Source: Hankyongella ginsenosidimutans
Lineage (GTDB): Bacteria > Pseudomonadota > Alphaproteobacteria > Sphingomonadales > Sphingomonadaceae
Length of the DNA stretch: 64,000 nucleotides
Assembly: GCF_005144965.1 (NCBI RefSeq)
Contig: NZ_CP039704.1
Location: 2,402,001 to 2,466,000 of the forward strand
Direction: 5' to 3'
Under the pieces are notes generated by a model. That model saw nothing but the letters and a program-made list of their open reading frames with translations, made no database searches and was not told where the DNA came from. The position numbers and the translations under genes were made by a program. This document shows, in pieces, positions 1-10,900 of this stretch. Positions within the stretch are counted from its first letter, which is position 1, and every line of letters starts with the position of its first letter.

Positions 1-326
1 TCATCGCCAGGATCCGGGTTTGACCGTCTCCTGCCTGCTGCGGGTGCTGCGCATCACCAAGCAGAGCCTCAACCGCGTGCTCAACGAACTGCAGGAGCGC
101 GGCCTTGTCGAGCAGCGGGTCGGCGTGACGGATCGGCGCCAGCGCCGCCTGTTCCTCACGGAGGCGGGGGCAGCTCTCGAGCGTCAGTTGTTCGAGGTGA
201 TTCGGGCACGGATGGCGAAAGCCTACGCCAACGCCGGGCCTCAGGCCGTCGCCGGGTTCTGGGCGGTGCTCGACGGGCTGATGGACGCTCCCCGCTCACC
301 GAGGCCCGACAGTCGAAAGTCGCCTG
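1..326 (+). CDS. MarR-family transcriptional regulator, 5' end missing
   Basis: The frame is already open at the window edge, so the N-terminus lies outside. What is visible is the DNA-binding part of a MarR winged helix: a recognition-helix segment (RITKQSLNRVLNELQERGLV), then the wing (VGVTDRRQRRLFLTEAG) and the C-terminal dimerisation helix. The raw frame then runs on antisense through the next gene, which is not credible. Adding one C to the C run at 290-293 restores a normal end (EARQSKVA) and a stop at 324-326. It converges on the COQ9-like gene. The ligand and targets cannot be told. Confidence 0.75.
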
Positions 327-939
327 AACCGTCAGGCAGGCGTTTCCCAGGCTTTGCCGGCGGTGCCATCCTGTCGAGCCGGTGCGCCCAGCGCTCGGCC
401 TGCGCCAGCGCCTGGTCCAGCGCCTTGAGGGTCTTCGCCAGGTCCTCGGTCTCATCGTCCAGCCAGATGCGTGCCACCCGCAGATACAGGAACGTCAGCC
501 CCTGTACGCGCAGCAGGCCGCGCAGGCCATGGGTTCGCACGCCAGCGGCAGCGGCGATGCGCGCCATCTGCCGTGGTGCCTTCACGGCAAACCAGGCGGC
601 GAGCAGGGGATCGCGCGCCTGTTCCGGCAGCAGCGCCTTGATGCCGGGGCGATGCTCCTGCAGCGCATCAAGCCGCGCCATCAACACCTCGAACAGCCGG
701 TCACGGATCGCCTGGCTGCCGCCAGCGGCGTCCGCCTCTTTCAGCGCGGTGAGCGTCGCCTGCTCGCTGATTGCATCCAGCAGGCCGTAAAAGTCGCCGT
801 AGCGGCTGACGATCTCCGCCAGCGGGCATGGCGCGGCCTCGGCGACGGCGCGCAGGGTGGCTCCACGCCAGCCATCGCGCGCCAGAACTGTCATCGCCGC
901 GTTCAGAAGAGCGTCCTGCATGGTCGCAAACCCTTTCAA
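241..939 (-). CDS. COQ9-family protein (TetR-like fold)
   Basis: About 200 residues. The N-terminal third resembles a TetR helix-turn-helix (DGWRGATLRAVAEAAPCPLA). The C-terminal part carries the COQ9 signature region (VARIWLDDETEDLAKTLKALD). COQ9 proteins bind lipids and assist hydroxylation steps of ubiquinone synthesis; that role is inferred from the family. It starts at 939 or at an internal Met at 921, and overlaps the end of proC by a few bases, so the two are probably co-transcribed. The last 35 or so codons overlap the MarR gene antisense and look spurious. A frameshift near 345 would give a natural stop at 332-334. Confidence 0.7.
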   Translation of the reverse strand: MKGFATMQDALLNAAMTVLARDGWRGATLRAVAEAAPCPLAEIVSRYGDFYGLLDAISEQATLTALKEADAAGGSQAIRDRLFEVLMARLDALQEHRPGIKALLPEQARDPLLAAWFAVKAPRQMARIAAAAGVRTHGLRGLLRVQGLTFLYLRVARIWLDDETEDLAKTLKALDQALAQAERWAHRLDRMAPPAKPGKRLPDGSGDFRLSGLGERGASISPSSTAQNPATA

Positions 940-1727
940 GCCAAAGCCCGCAATTGCGCCGCCCGCGCCTGCGCCGCCGCCACGGTTCGCCGCATCAGCT
1001 CCGGCAGCTCCGGCATCAGGACGGCGAGGCCCGCCGCCGTGGTGCCGCCAGGGCTGGTGACGTCCGCACGCAGGTCCGCGGCGCTGCGGTCGCTGGCCTC
1101 GGCCAGCCTCGCGGATCCTATAACGGTCTGACGGGCCAGCCGCATGGCCAGATCGGCGGACAGTCCGGCGGATACGCCAGCCTGCGCCAGCGCCTCAATG
1201 AGGTGGAACACATAAGCCGGCCCGGACCCCGAAACGGCGGTCACGGCGTCCAGGGCGTCTTCCGTGTCGACCCACAATGTCTCGCCGACCGCCCGCATCA
1301 GCAACTCGGCACGCGCACGCATCGGCTGCGGCGTCGAGTCGGCAGCGGTAAGCGCGGCGATGCCACAGCCGATGGCCGACGGGGTATTGGGCATGGCGCG
1401 CACCACCGGGGCCTGCCCTCCGGTCAAAGCCGCCAGGCGTGCGATCGCCGTGCCGGCGGCGACCGAGAGCACAAGCGTTCCAGTGCCACACAGGCGTGCC
1501 GCCCCTGTAAGCGCTTCGCTGACTTTCTGTGGTTTGACCGCCACGACCAGCGCGTCATAGCGGCCTTCGGACGGCAGCGCCGACCAGTGGCGACCCGCCA
1601 CGCTTGGCGGGGAGGGCGAGACGATATCCAGCAGGTCCGGCGGGTGGCCGGCCGCGATCCACCCGCGGGCGAGCGCGGATCCCATTTTGCCGCACCCGAC
1701 CAGCAGGATGTGCGGCGCGGGCGTCAT
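936..1727 (-). CDS. proC: Pyrroline-5-carboxylate reductase
   Basis: Catalyses the last step of proline synthesis, NAD(P)H-dependent reduction of pyrroline-5-carboxylate to proline, in the cytoplasm. The product is about 263 residues, normal for the family. It opens with a Rossmann motif (ILLVGCGKMGSALARGW). It also has the conserved RAMPNTPSAIGCG segment and the C-terminal P5CR signature region (VTSPGGTTAAGLAVL). The frame is open much further upstream, but the Met at 1727 sits right before the Rossmann strand and overlaps the end of the YbjN-domain gene by 4 bases. It reads intact, without frameshift. Confidence 0.93.
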   Translation of the reverse strand: MTPAPHILLVGCGKMGSALARGWIAAGHPPDLLDIVSPSPPSVAGRHWSALPSEGRYDALVVAVKPQKVSEALTGAARLCGTGTLVLSVAAGTAIARLAALTGGQAPVVRAMPNTPSAIGCGIAALTAADSTPQPMRARAELLMRAVGETLWVDTEDALDAVTAVSGSGPAYVFHLIEALAQAGVSAGLSADLAMRLARQTVIGSARLAEASDRSAADLRADVTSPGGTTAAGLAVLMPELPELMRRTVAAAQARAAQLRALA

Positions 1728-2229
1728 GCCTCGCCGACAGTATCCAGCAGCGAGCTCAAGCGCCTCGGTCGGCCGCTTGCCGGCCCACAGCACGAACTGG
1801 AAGACCGGGTAATAGCGCTCGCACTCGTCGACCATGACTTCCAGCAACTCGAACGCCTGGTGCGGGACAAGGGCGGGGCGTCCGGATCGAGCAGAACGGC
1901 ATGGCGAAACAGCAGGTCGCCTTCGCTCGCCCACATCTCGAAGTGGCCGATCCAGAGGCGCTCGTTGATGAGGCCCAGTGTTTCATAGACAGCCGCGCGG
2001 CGGGCTTCCGGCACCTTGACGTCCAGCATGGCGACCAGTTGGATCAGGGCATCGTCCGGGCGCCAGAGAATACGCACCTGGTAGGACCCCAGGACCCGGG
2101 CGCTGCGACCATCAGTTCCTCGTCGCCGTCGCGCTCGAACGCCCAGCCCCGAGCGTGGCAGCAATGCTCGAACAGATCGAGCGGCTCAGCGCCCTCGGTG
2201 GACGGATCTTCGAAGTCCAGCGTCGACAT
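1724..2229 (-). CDS. YbjN-domain protein (frameshifted)
   Basis: Reconstructed from three frames to about 168 residues. The pieces in order are MSTLDFEDPSTEGAEPLDLF, then VRILWRPDDALIQLVAMLDV and NERLWIGHFEMWASEGDLLF, then FELLEVMVDECERYYPVFQF, ending SSLLDTVGEA. This matches the YbjN / bacterial sensory-transduction regulator domain, a secretion-chaperone-like fold common in Alphaproteobacteria and of unknown biochemical role. Breaks lie near 2095, 1872 and 1745. It overlaps proC by 4 bases, so the two are likely translationally coupled. Confidence 0.7.
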
Positions 2230-2410
2230 CGCTGCGTCTCCTTCTGTTAGCGCCCGTACATACTAAACATAGTCACATTACAGTTCTGCGTACGCAAGAA
2301 CTGGTATGTGCGGGGCATACATTTGTTGTGGATCGGTTTGAGCGTCCGCGCGCCTCAAAACAGCCGGGGCTGCCAGCCAAAGTTTAAGAAAACATCATAT
2401 ATTCAGACAG

Positions 2411-2763
2411 TTACTCTGCCTTCTTCGTGCGGCTGCGCGGCTTGGCGCCGGTTTGGCACTCGTCGCGGCGGCGTCGGTTTTCGTCGTCCTCGCCGCAGCC
2501 GGGCCGGCGCTGGCAAGCCGCGACTCCAATTCCGCCACGCGTGATGCAAGCTGCTCTGATTCGCTGCGGGCCCGTTCCGCCATGGCCTTCACAGCATCGA
2601 ACTCGTCGCGGCGCACCAGATCGGCGCCGGCGAGGAAGCGCTCGAACTGCTGGCGCATCAAGGTCTCGACCTCACGCCCAAGACCCGCCATGGCGCCGGC
2701 GGCACCAGTCGCCAGTCGGGAGAAATCGTCGAAGAAGCGGTTTTCACCGGGCATGCTGTACAT
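2411..2763 (-). CDS. ubiK: UbiK/BMFP-family ubiquinone accessory factor
   Basis: About 117 residues. The N-terminal half is amphipathic (FFDDFSRLATGAAGAMAGLG), followed by a coiled coil (MAERARSESEQLASRVAELE). This is the BMFP (YqiC/UbiK) layout: a trimeric coiled-coil factor that aids Ubi enzymes under oxygen. The tail is Ala/Lys/Arg-rich. The raw frame ends in unusual residues; a one-base correction near 2440 gives the typical basic end (PRSRTKKAE) and a stop at 2411-2413. It starts 13 bases downstream of the tspO stop on the same strand. Family assignment is good; the ubiquinone role is inferred. Confidence 0.75.
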
Positions 2764-2775
2764 CCTTCTACGGCG

Positions 2776-3333
2776 TTATTTGGTCGCGCCGATCGACATC
2801 TCGACGTCGCCGCTGGAATTGATGCGCCCGGCATCCGGGTTCAAGCGCCAAACGCCAGCATTGAGATAGAGGGCGAGGGCCAGCCATGCAAGATATGGCA
2901 CCATCAGCCAGCCTGCCGTGCGCCGAACCTTGAAGAACAGGATGGTTGCGACCACCGCCGCGATGAGGATCGCGATCATCAGCACGAGGCCGCCAAAGAG
3001 CTGCCGTGCGCCGAAGAAAACCGGGGACCAGGCAAGGTTCAGTGCCAGCTGGATGCAGAACGCGACAATGGCGGTCGTGCGCAGCGGGTGGCCAAACGCA
3101 TGCCAGACAAACGCGAGCGCCAGGCCCAGCATGGCATACAGCACTGCCCAGGCGATGCCGAACATGGCGGGTGGCGGCGTGAAAGCGGGCTTTGCCAGAA
3201 GGTCGTACCAGCCGGCATGGCCGGTGCCGGCGAGTTGCGCGGACAAAACCCAGCGCCATGACCAGTGGCACAAAATCATCGCCATGCGGACCAAGGCCGC
3301 CCGCAACTGCCCACGGGACGCGAGTTCTGCCAT
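2776..3333 (-). CDS. tspO: TspO/MBR-family membrane protein
   Basis: A five-helix membrane protein of about 185 residues. Conserved features seen are GWYDLLAKPAFTPPPAMFGI after helix 1, the LNLAWSPVFFGARQL segment, and MVPYLAWLALALYLN before the C-terminal end. TspO proteins bind tetrapyrroles and modulate pigment or stress responses in Alphaproteobacteria. The Trp-rich stretch near residues 22-31 is probably read out of frame: shifting frames between about 3275 and 3245 restores a hydrophobic helix (PLVMALGFV), implying two compensating indels. It begins 8 bases downstream of the RND permease stop. Confidence 0.85.
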   Translation of the reverse strand: MAELASRGQLRAALVRMAMILCHWSWRWVLSAQLAGTGHAGWYDLLAKPAFTPPPAMFGIAWAVLYAMLGLALAFVWHAFGHPLRTTAIVAFCIQLALNLAWSPVFFGARQLFGGLVLMIAILIAAVVATILFFKVRRTAGWLMVPYLAWLALALYLNAGVWRLNPDAGRINSSGDVEMSIGATK

Positions 3334-3341
3334 ATGTGCCC

Positions 3342-6300
3342 CTAAACGCTACTCCGCCGCGTGCGGCGCGCCGCCTTCAGCTGCTCCCTCAGCTGGCGGG
3401 CGACGGCTTCCGGCGAAGTCGTGAATCGCGCCAGCTTATTGTAGATTGCCGGGATCAGGTAAAGGGTGAGGAAGGTCGAAAGCAAAACACCCCACACCAC
3501 CACGGTGCCGATTGCAACCCGTGCCCCGCGCCAGCGCCGTGCGCCACCATCAACGGCACGGCCCCGGCGATGGTCGCGATCGACGTCATGAGAATTGGCC
3601 GCAACCGCCGCTCGGCCGCCTGTTCCGCAGCGTCCTGAATGCTCAGGCCCTGGTCGCGGAGCTGGTTGGCGAACTCGACGATGAGGATACCGTTCTTGGC
3701 GGCGAGCCCGATCAGCATGATGATACCGATCTGGCTGTAGATATTGATGCTGACGCCCATGATCACCAGGCCGAGCACGCCGCCGCCCAGCGCCAGCGGC
3801 ACCGTGAGCATGATGACCGCCGGGTGGATGAAACTCTCGAACTGGCCGGCCAGCACCAGGAACACGACGATCAGGGTCAGGCCGAAAATCAGGGGCAGCT
3901 GCGATCCGGCGTTGCGGAATTCACGGAGTCGCCCTTGTAGTCTATCGCCTGCACTTCGGGGATCTTGCGCGCCTCGGTCTCCAGGAAGTTCAGCGCATCG
4001 CCCAGGCTGTAGCCGTTGGCGACATCGCCCTCGAGCGTGATGGCACGCAGCCGGTTGTAGCGGTTGAGTTCAGGCGCGTCGGCCTTTCCTTGAGCGAGAT
4101 CAGATTGGCGAGCGGGATCAACTGATTGCTGGCCGAGGAGCGCACATAGACGCCGTTCAGGTCGCTGGGCGTCAGCCGATCTTCTTCCCGCGCCTGCAGG
4201 ATGACCTGATATTCCTCGCCGTCCTTGTTGTAGGTGGTGACGCGGCGCGAGCCCATCATGGTCTCCAGGGTCTGGCCGACGTCGGTCGCCGAGACGCCGA
4301 GATCGCCGGCGCGCGTCGTGTCGATGTTCAACAGCAGTTGCGGCTTGGTTTCCTCGTAATCCGCCTCGAGGCTGGCGATGCCGGGGTAGGCGCGCGCCTT
4401 CTGGATCAGGATGTCGCGCGCCTTGGCGAGGTCGGCGTAGGTGCCGCCACCGATCACGAACTGGATCGCCTGGCCGCCGAAGCTGCCCAGCCCCGAGGGC
4501 TGGAAGGCAGACGCCCGTACGCCCGGCAGCCCGGCAAGTTCCGGCCGCAGCTTGTTCACCACGTCGTCGGTCGTGAAGTCGCGCTCGCCCCACGGCGGCA
4601 GAATGCCGATCACCGTGCCGCTGCCGAAGTCCTCGGTGGCACCGAAGCGCCCTGGAGCGCGCACCAGCAGGCGCGTGAGCAAGCCCTCCTGCTGGTGCTT
4701 CAGCAGGCGCTGCTCGATTTCGATCATCTGCCGCTTCATCGGCTCGAAGCCGGTACCTTGCGGCGCAGTCGCGTTCAGGAAGAAGATGCCGGAGTCTTCA
4801 GGTGGAATGAGTTCCGACTTGAGGCCGCCGCCAAGAGCAAGGCAGCCTGCGACCACCAGGGCAGACACACCGGCGAGCGTGTAGCCCCGGCCGATCACCT
4901 TGCTCAGGGTTCGCCCGTAGACCCGGGTCAACGCCGCGAGTCGCGCATCCACCCAGGCGGACATGCCGCGCGGTTTCTCGCCCTGGACGTGCGGTTTCAT
5001 GATCTTCGAGCAGAGTGCAGGCGTAAGGGTCAGGGCGACCAGCGCCGACACCAGCAATGCGCCGATCACCGCGAAGGACAGCTCGCGGAACAGCAGGCCG
5101 AGGTCGCCGGTCAGGAACATCACCGGCACGAACACGGCGCACACGACCAGGGTGGTCGCAATCACCGCGAAGCCGACCTGGCGTGTGCCAGTGAACGCAG
5201 CGGCAAGCGGCGACTCGCCTTCCTCGATGCGATAGTGGACGTTCTCCAGCACCACGATGGCGTCGTCGACGACCAGACCGATCGCCAGCACCAGCGCGAG
5301 TAGGGTAAGCAGGTTCACGCTGAAGCCAAGCGAGGCGAGCATGATGAACGACCCAAGCAGGCAGATCGGCACGGTGACCGCCGGGATGAGCGTGGCGCGC
5401 AGCGACCCCAGGAACAGATAGATCACCAGCACCACCAGCACGGCGGCGACGATCAGCGTTTCGTAGACAGCATTGATGGCGGCGTCGATGAAGCGGGTGC
5501 GGTCGTAGCTCACCACCATGGACATGCCCTTGGGCAGGGTCGGGTTCAGCTCCTCGACCAGCTTGTTCACGGCGTTGCCGACGTCCAGCTCGTTCGCCCC
5601 GGACTGACGCACGATGCCAAGGCTGATCTGGTTGGCGCCATTGCCGCGGAACATGGTGTAGGGATTTTCCGGCCCGACCTCGACCTTGGCGACATCACCC
5701 AGCCGCACCAGGTAGCCATCGTCACCACGCTTCACGACCAACTGCCGGAACTGGTCCGCGCTTTGGTACGGGCGCTCGACCCTTATGGTCAGATTGCGCG
5801 ATGTGGACTGGATTCGCCCGGCCGGCAGCTCGACATTCTGCCGCCGCAGAGCCTGCTCGATGTCGCTGGTGGTCAACTGGTAGGCGGCGAGCGCGGACCG
5901 GCTGAGCCATACGCGCATGGCTGGCCGACCGCCGCCGCTGATGCTGACGCGGGCAACGCCGTCAACGGTGCTGAACTTGTCTGCGAGCAGGCGATCTGCA
6001 TAGTCGGTCAGGTCGAGCGGCGACATGGTGTCGCTGGCGACGTTGACGAAGATGATCGGCCGCGCGTCGGCGTCGACCTTCTGAATTTCCGGCGGGTCGG
6101 CTTCTTCCGGCAGGTTGTCGAGCACTCCGGATACCCGGTCGCGGATGTCGTTGGCAGCGACGTTCACGTCCCGGCCCGGATAGAATTCGACCGAGATGTT
6201 GGAGACGCCGTCAGAACTCGACGAGGAAATCGAGCGCACGCCCTCGATGCCGCTGATCCGCTCCTCGATGATCTGGGTGATGCGCGTCTCGATCACCGAG

Positions 6301-6464
6301 GCGGCGGCGCGGGTAGGTGGTCTCGACAGAGACGATCGGCGGATCGATGTCCGGGTATTGGCGCACCGGCAGGCGCGAAAGGCCAGCAGCCCGAACACCA
6401 CGATCAGCATCGAGATGACGGCGGCGAAGACCGGGCGGCGAACCGAGACGTCGGAGATGATCAT
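3342..6464 (-). CDS. RND multidrug efflux permease (HAE-1/AcrB type, frameshifted)
   Basis: Inner-membrane proton-driven pump of about 1040 residues after repair. It begins MIISDVSVRRPVFAAVISML, typical of the first helix, and contains porter domains and the helix-4 proton relay (LALVLAIGLVVDDAIVVLEN, two Asp). The second half has MLIGLAAKNGILIVEFANQL. The C-terminus is recovered in another frame (YLIPAIYNKLARF, ending RRTRRSSV). Breaks lie near 6385 and 6315 (a compensating pair), 4085, 3920 and 3525; the last fits one missing G in a G run. It lies 12 bases downstream of its membrane-fusion partner. No TolC-like gene is adjacent. Confidence 0.92.
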
Positions 6465-6476
6465 CGTGCGCCCTCG

Positions 6477-7596
6477 CTACTGTATGGCGGTTGCGGACGT
6501 GGTGTTGGCGAGTGCCGGCTCCTCGGCAATCTGCGATTTGCCCGAGAGGACGCGCACCTTGTCCCCGTCGCTGATCTTGAGCGTACCCTCGACCACGACC
6601 TGCTCGCCTGCGGTCAGTCCGGTCTGGATTTCGACATAGCCTGGCTGGCGCGTCCCGGTCGTCACCGTGCGTTCGCGCACAGTTTCCGATTTCGGGTCAT
6701 AGACATAAACGAATTGCTGATCGAGCCGCGGCGACAGCGCCTGTTCCGGCACGGTCAGCGACGTGCGCGGCTTGCTGGTCAGGGTGGTCAGCATCAGCAT
6801 GCCGGGCTTCAGGCGCTTCTGCGCGTTCGGCAGCACGGCGCGTACGGAGACGGCGCGGGTCACCGGGTCAATCTGCGGATCGATGCTGTCGACCGTGCCG
6901 GTGAAGGTCTCGCCGGGGTAGGCGGCGGCGCGCGCTGCGATCGGCTGGCCGGGCGCCAGACCGCTCAGGAACACTTCCGGCACCGTGAAATCCAGCTTGA
7001 TGCGCGAAATGTCGCTCAGGGTGATGATCGGTGTGCCGGCCTGCACGATCAGACCCTCCGACACCTGCCGCAGGCCGACGACACCGCTGAACGGCGCACG
7101 GATCACCCGGTCGGCGATGCGCGCCTGCGCGAGTGCAACCGATGCGGACGCCGAGTCGCGCAGCGCGATCTGCTGGTCTAGCTGGGCGCGGGTCGCAAAG
7201 CCTTTGTCCGCCAGTTGCTTCAGGCGCTCGAGTTGCGCCTGTGCTTCGCGCAGTTGGGCGCGGCCCTCGGCAAGCTCTGCGTCTTCCTCCCCTGCGCCAG
7301 CACGGCCAGCACCTGACCCTTGGCGACAGCCGCGCCATCGCGGATCGACAGCGACTGGATGCGCTCGGTGACGTTCGCCGAGATCGTCACCGACTCAGGG
7401 CATTGGCAGTGCCGACCGCCTCGATACGGTCGATGAACTGGCGCGGTTCAGCGGTTGCGACAGTCACCGTCGCGGGCGGGCGTTCGCCGCCGCGCTTCGT
7501 ATCGGCTTTCTCACCGCTGCACGCCGCAAGCGCACCCAGGGCCGCAATGGTCGTGAGCATACGCACAGCCTGTGATCGCGGTAAGTGTTTCAGCAT
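6477..7596 (-). CDS. RND efflux membrane-fusion (adaptor) lipoprotein, frameshifted
   Basis: Periplasmic adaptor linking the RND permease to an outer-membrane channel, about 370 residues. The N-terminus has a lipoprotein signal (MLTTIAALGALAACSGEK) with a lipobox Cys. It is followed by the first beta strand (VTVATAEPRQFIDRIEAVGT), a coiled-coil hairpin, the lipoyl-like half APFSGVVGLRQVSEGLIVQA, and the beta-barrel and membrane-proximal domains. Breaks lie near 7393 and 7300. The start at 7596 gives a basic n-region; 7560 is an alternative. It is first of a two-gene operon with the permease. Confidence 0.88.
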
Positions 7597-7969
7597 GGGC
7601 ACCCGGAAGTCGCACGGCGATAAGCCATGGAACACAGTTTAGTATGTGAAATCGAAAGTCCAAACGGCAACGGCTTGAGGCCGGATTGCACTAAGCCTAC
7701 ACTCTATGCGCAGCGCGGGAAATTCCGGTCAATGCACGCCAATGCAATCGCCCGCGACTTTGGAACGGATCGTCGACGGATGTGCGCGCTACCGGTGTTA
7801 AACGGATCGGCGCGCGTGAACGGTTTATGCGGTATGCATTCCATATATTGCGCTTGATTGAACATATCTGTTGAGGCATAAAGGTCAGTGTTGCTGACTA
7901 ATCTTGATCGGCAACCATAGAAGTGCCCAGAAGCCATGGGCCGCCATGCTCATTCGGGGAGCGATGCTG
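7597..7969. other. Intergenic region between divergent adaptor and ferredoxin-oxidoreductase genes
   Basis: About 370 bases with no credible coding sequence; small open frames here lack family features. Both flanking genes are transcribed outward, so it should hold two promoters. Only the rightward one can be proposed (see 7854-7882). No tRNA, strong terminator or copy of the palindromic elements was found. Confidence 0.5.
7854..7882 (+). promoter_or_regulatory. Candidate sigma70-type promoter
   Basis: TTGATT, a 17-base spacer, then CATAAA, lying about 90 bases upstream of the oxidoreductase start. The -35 resembles consensus; the -10 is weak. Proposed from spacing and composition only. Confidence 0.3.
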
Positions 7970-10900
7970 ATGACGTTGCCGTTCGATCCGCTCAAGGTCA
8001 CCTTGAACGACAAGTACACCCTCGATGAGGGGCGCGTGTTCATGAGCGGCCTGCAGGCTCTGGTGCGCCTGCCGCTGGTGCAGAAACGACGGGACCGGGC
8101 GGCTGGCCTCAATACCGCGGGATTTATTTCCGGTTATCGCGGCTCGCCGCTGGGCAATTACGATCAGGAACTCTGGAAAGCCGGCAAACTGCTCGGCAGC
8201 CATGACATCGTCTTCCAGCCCGGCATCAACGAAGACCTGGCGATGACGGCGGTCTGGGGCTCGCAGCAGACCAATCTGCACCCCGGCGCCGTTATGACGG
8301 GGTGTTCGGCCTCTGGTACGGCAAGGGCCCCGGGCTCGACCGTTCGATGGATGTGCTGAAGCACGCCAACGCCGCCGGCACCATGCCGCATGGCGGCGTG
8401 CTGGCGGTGGTCGGGGATGATCACGGTGCCAAGTCCTCGACCCTGCCGCACCAGTCGGACCATAATTTCAAGGCGGCGTTCGTGCCGTTCCTCTATCCCT
8501 CCAGCGTGCACGAATTCGTCGAGTATGGCCTGCTCGGCATCGCCATGTCCCGCTTCTCCGGGTGCTGGGTCGGCCTCAAGGTCGTCTCGGAGACCATCGA
8601 GACCTCAGGTACGGTCGATCTGGCATCCGAGCAGCGTCGCTTCATCCTGCCCGAATTCGAGGTGCCGCCGGGCGGCCTGCACATCCGCCCCGGCGACGTC
8701 TGGCGCGAGGAGGATACCCGCCTGCAGCGTTACAAGGGGTTTGCGGCGCTCGCCTTCGCCCGGGCCAACCGCATCGACCGTGTGATCTTCGATTCACCCA
8801 GGCCCCGTTTCGGCATCATCACCAGCGGCAAGTCGTTCGCTGACGTCATGGAAGCGCTGGGTGAGCTTGGCATCGACGAGAAGATCGCCGCCGACATCGG
8901 CCTGCGGCTGTACAAGGTCGGCATGCCCTGGCCGCTGGAGCCGGAAGGCGTGCGCCATTTCTGCGAAGGCCTGGAGGAAGTGCTGGTCGTCGAGGAGAAG
9001 CGCGAGTTCCTCGAGCACCAGCTCATGTGGCAGCTCTACAACTGGAACGAACAGGTGCGGCCGCGCGTCGTCGGCAAATACGACGAGACCGGTGCCTGGT
9101 TGCTGCAGCCGGACAACGAGCTGTCCTTGGGCGAGATCGCCCATGTCATCGCCAGCCGCCTGTCGCGCATCCTCTCCAGCGACCGCATCACCGACCGCCT
9201 GGCCTATTTCGCCAGCCGCGAGCAACGCCGCCGCGATTACAAAGCCGGTCGCGCGCAAACCCTATTTCTGCGCCGGCTGTCCGCACAATACTTCAACCAA
9301 AGTGCCGGAAGGCTCCCGCGCCGCCGCCGGCATCGGCTGCCATATCATGTCGATGTGGATGGATCGCAACGCGGACGCCTTCACCCAGATGGGCGGCGAA
9401 GGCTGCAACTGGGTTGGCAGCGCCCCGTTCACGGACGAGAAGCACATCTTCGTCAACCTTGGCGATGGCACCTATTTCCACTCCGGCCTGCTGGCGATCC
9501 GCCAGGCGGTCGCGGCCAAGGTCAACGCCACCTACAAGATTCTCTACAATGATGCGGTCGCCATGACCGGCGGCCAGCCGGTCGAAGGGCAGCTGACCGT
9601 TGACCAGATCGTGTGCCAGCTTCAGGGCGAGGGGTTGGCTCGATTGTCGTCGTCACCGACGATCCAGCGCGCGTGCAGTCGATCGGCGTGCCGGCCGGCA
9701 CCCGGATCGAGGAGCGCAGCCTGCTCGACGAGGTCCAGCGCGAGCTGCGCGAAGTCCCCGGCGTCACCGCCATCATCTACGATCAGACCTGCGCCGCCGA
9801 GAAGCGCCGCCGCCGCAAGAAAAGCTGATGCCGGACCCCGACCAGCGCGTGTTCATCAACCCGCTGGTGTGCGAGGGCTGTGGCGATTGCTCGGTGCAGT
9901 CCAACTGTGTCGCAGTCGAGCCGCTGGAGACAACCTTCGGCCGCAAACGCCGGATCAACCAGTCGAGCTGCAACAAGGATTTCTCCTGCATCAACGGCTT
10001 CTGCCCGTCGTTCGTGACCCTGAAGGGCGCGAAGATCGCCAAGCCGTTGCTGCCCAAGTCGACCGATTTCGCCGCCAGGGTGCCGCTGCCCGAAGTGCCG
10101 GCCCTGCGCGAGGACTACAACATCTTCGTGACCGGCATCGGCGGCACCGGGGTCGTCACCATCGCCGCGCTGCTGGGCATGGCCGCACACCTGGAGTCGA
10201 AGGCCGCGACCACGGCCGACATGGCCGGCCTCGCCCAGAAGGGTGGCGCTGTCTACAGCCATGTGCGGCTGGGGCGCAGCAACGACGACCTGCGCTCGCC
10301 GCGCATCATCACCGGCGGCGTCGACCTGCTGCTGGCCTGCGACTCGGTGGTGGCGGCAGGGGCGGCAACCCAGGACCTGCTGAACCCCGCGCGTTCGGCA
10401 GCCGTGGTCAACAGCAACCAGGCTCCGGTCGCCGACTTCGTGATGAACCGCGATTTCGACTTCCAGCACGCCAGGGTCGAGCAGGCGGTGCGCGCGGCCT
10501 GCAATCCGAACCGCACCTGGGTGTTGCCGACCGAACGCATGGCGAGCGCCATCATGGGCGACGCCATCGCCGCCAACATGATGCTGCTCGGCTATGCCTG
10601 GCAGCATGGATTGGTGCCGCTGCAACTGGACAGCCTGATGCGCGCGATCGAACTGAACGGCGTCGCCATTCCGTTCAACAAGCAGGCGTTTGCGCTTGGC
10701 CGCCTGCTGGCGCACGACCGCGCCGCGGTCGAGGCGCTGATGCCCGGCGTACCGCCCGAGGCCAGCCGCCGAGACTCTGGACTCGCTGATCGCCAACCGC
10801 GTCGCCGAGCTGACCGCATACCAGAACGCCGCCTATGCGCAGCGTTACGCCATGCGCGTTGCCGCCGTGCGCAGCGCCGAACAGCGGGTCAGCCCCGGTT

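Noticed and set aside
382-1988. Long rightward open frames antisense to COQ9 and proC
   Set aside because: They show no family features and are expected shadows of high-GC coding sequence on the other strand; proC is unmistakable.
3240-3285. Unusual Trp-rich N-terminus of TspO (CHWSWRW)
   Set aside because: The adjacent frame encodes a normal hydrophobic first helix (PLVMALGFV); two compensating indels explain it.
4338-5303. Long rightward open frame antisense to the RND permease
   Set aside because: Low-complexity composition typical of an antisense shadow, with the permease clearly coding on the opposite strand.
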